64,000 nt of DNA, from contig NZ_JAINVF010000009.1 of assembly GCF_020400585.1 (NCBI RefSeq), positions 62,001 to 126,000 on the forward strand, in the 5' to 3' direction. The notes below the pieces were generated by a model. It saw nothing but the letters and a program-made list of their open reading frames with translations, was not told the DNA's origin and ran no database searches. The DNA comes from Streptomyces sp. NK08204. GTDB lineage: Bacteria > Actinomycetota > Actinomycetes > Streptomycetales > Streptomycetaceae. Shown in pieces: positions 63,688 to 64,000 of this stretch (position 1 is the first letter of the stretch; every line of letters starts with the position of its first letter). Both the position numbers and the translations under genes were made by a program.

Positions 63688-64000
63688 GCCCCGGTCTTCT
63701 CCGGGTCGTAGAAGAAGTTCTCGAAGTCCGCCGGTGCGTTGAACGCGTTGGCGAAGCGGTCGGCGACCGGCTGGAGCTGACCCGCCGCGCCGATGAGGTT
63801 CAGGATGTGCTCCGGCGGGGGCATCAGCATGGCGTTCGTCCACTTGGTGACATGCCGGGCCGTGTCGTCCCAGAACCGGTCGAACGTGGCCTGCATCCAC
63901 TCCTCGTCGAACGGCTTGTCCCCGTGCTCCAGGATCGAGGCGAGGTAGGCGGCGGCGCACTTGGCCGCCGTGTTGGCGCCCTGTCCGGTGATCGGGTCGT
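63660..64000 (-). CDS. C-terminal part of a StyA-like FAD monooxygenase, cut by the window edge
   Basis: The frame enters from the right edge and ends at 63660, giving the last 113 residues. DPITGQGANTAAKCAAAYLA is the FAD-pyrophosphate/helix motif of styrene/indole monooxygenases. The following EEWMQATFDRFWDDTARHVT, KWTNAMLMPPPEHILNLIGA and DFENFFYDPEKTGAYL match the StyA C-terminus. A reductase partner (StyB) is not in the window. Confidence 0.75.
   Translation of the reverse strand, partial: DPITGQGANTAAKCAAAYLASILEHGDKPFDEEWMQATFDRFWDDTARHVTKWTNAMLMPPPEHILNLIGAAGQLQPVADRFANAFNAPADFENFFYDPEKTGAYLTSVAGA

Overview
The window is a high-GC actinobacterial chromosome segment, almost certainly from a Streptomyces. 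The GC is very high, GTG and TTG starts are frequent, and several Streptomyces-typical families are present (XRE/DUF5753 plus DUF397 pairs, a CBM2-FnIII-GH18 chitinase with the tandem TGGTCCAGACCT promoter repeat, PQQ-type Ser/Thr kinase). From memory, the gene order matches the region around the atp operon of Streptomyces coelicolor. No database search was possible.

Layout. 1-2 kb: a cut-off gene, a STAS anti-anti-sigma factor and a 3-hydroxybutyryl-CoA dehydrogenase. 2.5-5.6 kb: a three-gene cassette of unknown function (small hydrophobic protein, XRE plus sigma-region-4-like regulator, hypothetical protein) and an XRE/DUF5753-DUF397 pair. 5.6-8.5 kb: a TetR gene divergent from a two-gene ABC exporter, then a PduO-type cobalamin adenosyltransferase. 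8.5-11.5 kb: a decayed ParE-type toxin locus, the chitinase chiC and a DUF2550 membrane protein. 11.6-19.4 kb: the complete F1Fo ATP synthase operon atpIBEFHAGDC on the minus strand. 19.7-26.1 kb: wecA, glyA, a phosphatase-like gene, tsaC, prmC, prfA and rpmE. 26.3-31.6 kb: an LCP-family protein, a secreted S1 peptidase with FG-GAP repeats, and rho. 32-38.5 kb: thrB, thrC, hom, lysA and an arginyl-tRNA-synthetase-like gene without a catalytic core. Then come a response regulator and a tRNA-Arg(CCG).

The tRNA-Arg marks the edge of an accessory region (about 39.3-48.7 kb). It holds a lower-GC SLATT-type membrane protein, an integrase remnant, remnants of a DUF5753 gene and a GntR gene, an intact DUF397, a Ser/Thr kinase with a beta-propeller-like sensor, IS3 and IS30 scars, a PIN-domain toxin, a degenerate second copy of the tRNA 3' end, a type II restriction-modification pair, and remnants of an HsdM methylase and an ImmA-like peptidase. 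It reads as a defence and mobility hotspot, partly decayed.

From 49 kb the core resumes: Ku and a stand-alone LigD polymerase domain (NHEJ) diverge; then a NERD-like protein, a dual-specificity-type phosphatase, a lipoprotein/histidine-kinase pair, a RodA/PBP pair for septal or lateral wall synthesis, a DUF3291 protein and a Pro-rich membrane protein. Two divergent diiron-oxygenase-like paralogues are followed by a TetR regulator, a small conserved protein, an NlpC/P60 hydrolase and the 3' end of a StyA-like monooxygenase.

The items most worth a second look are a 28-bp perfect palindrome inside the lipoprotein gene, the catalytic-core-less ArgRS homologue in the lysine/threonine cluster, the phosphatase with Ser in place of its catalytic Cys, the divergent AurF-like pair, the XRE/sigma-like cassette, and the tRNA-Arg defence island.
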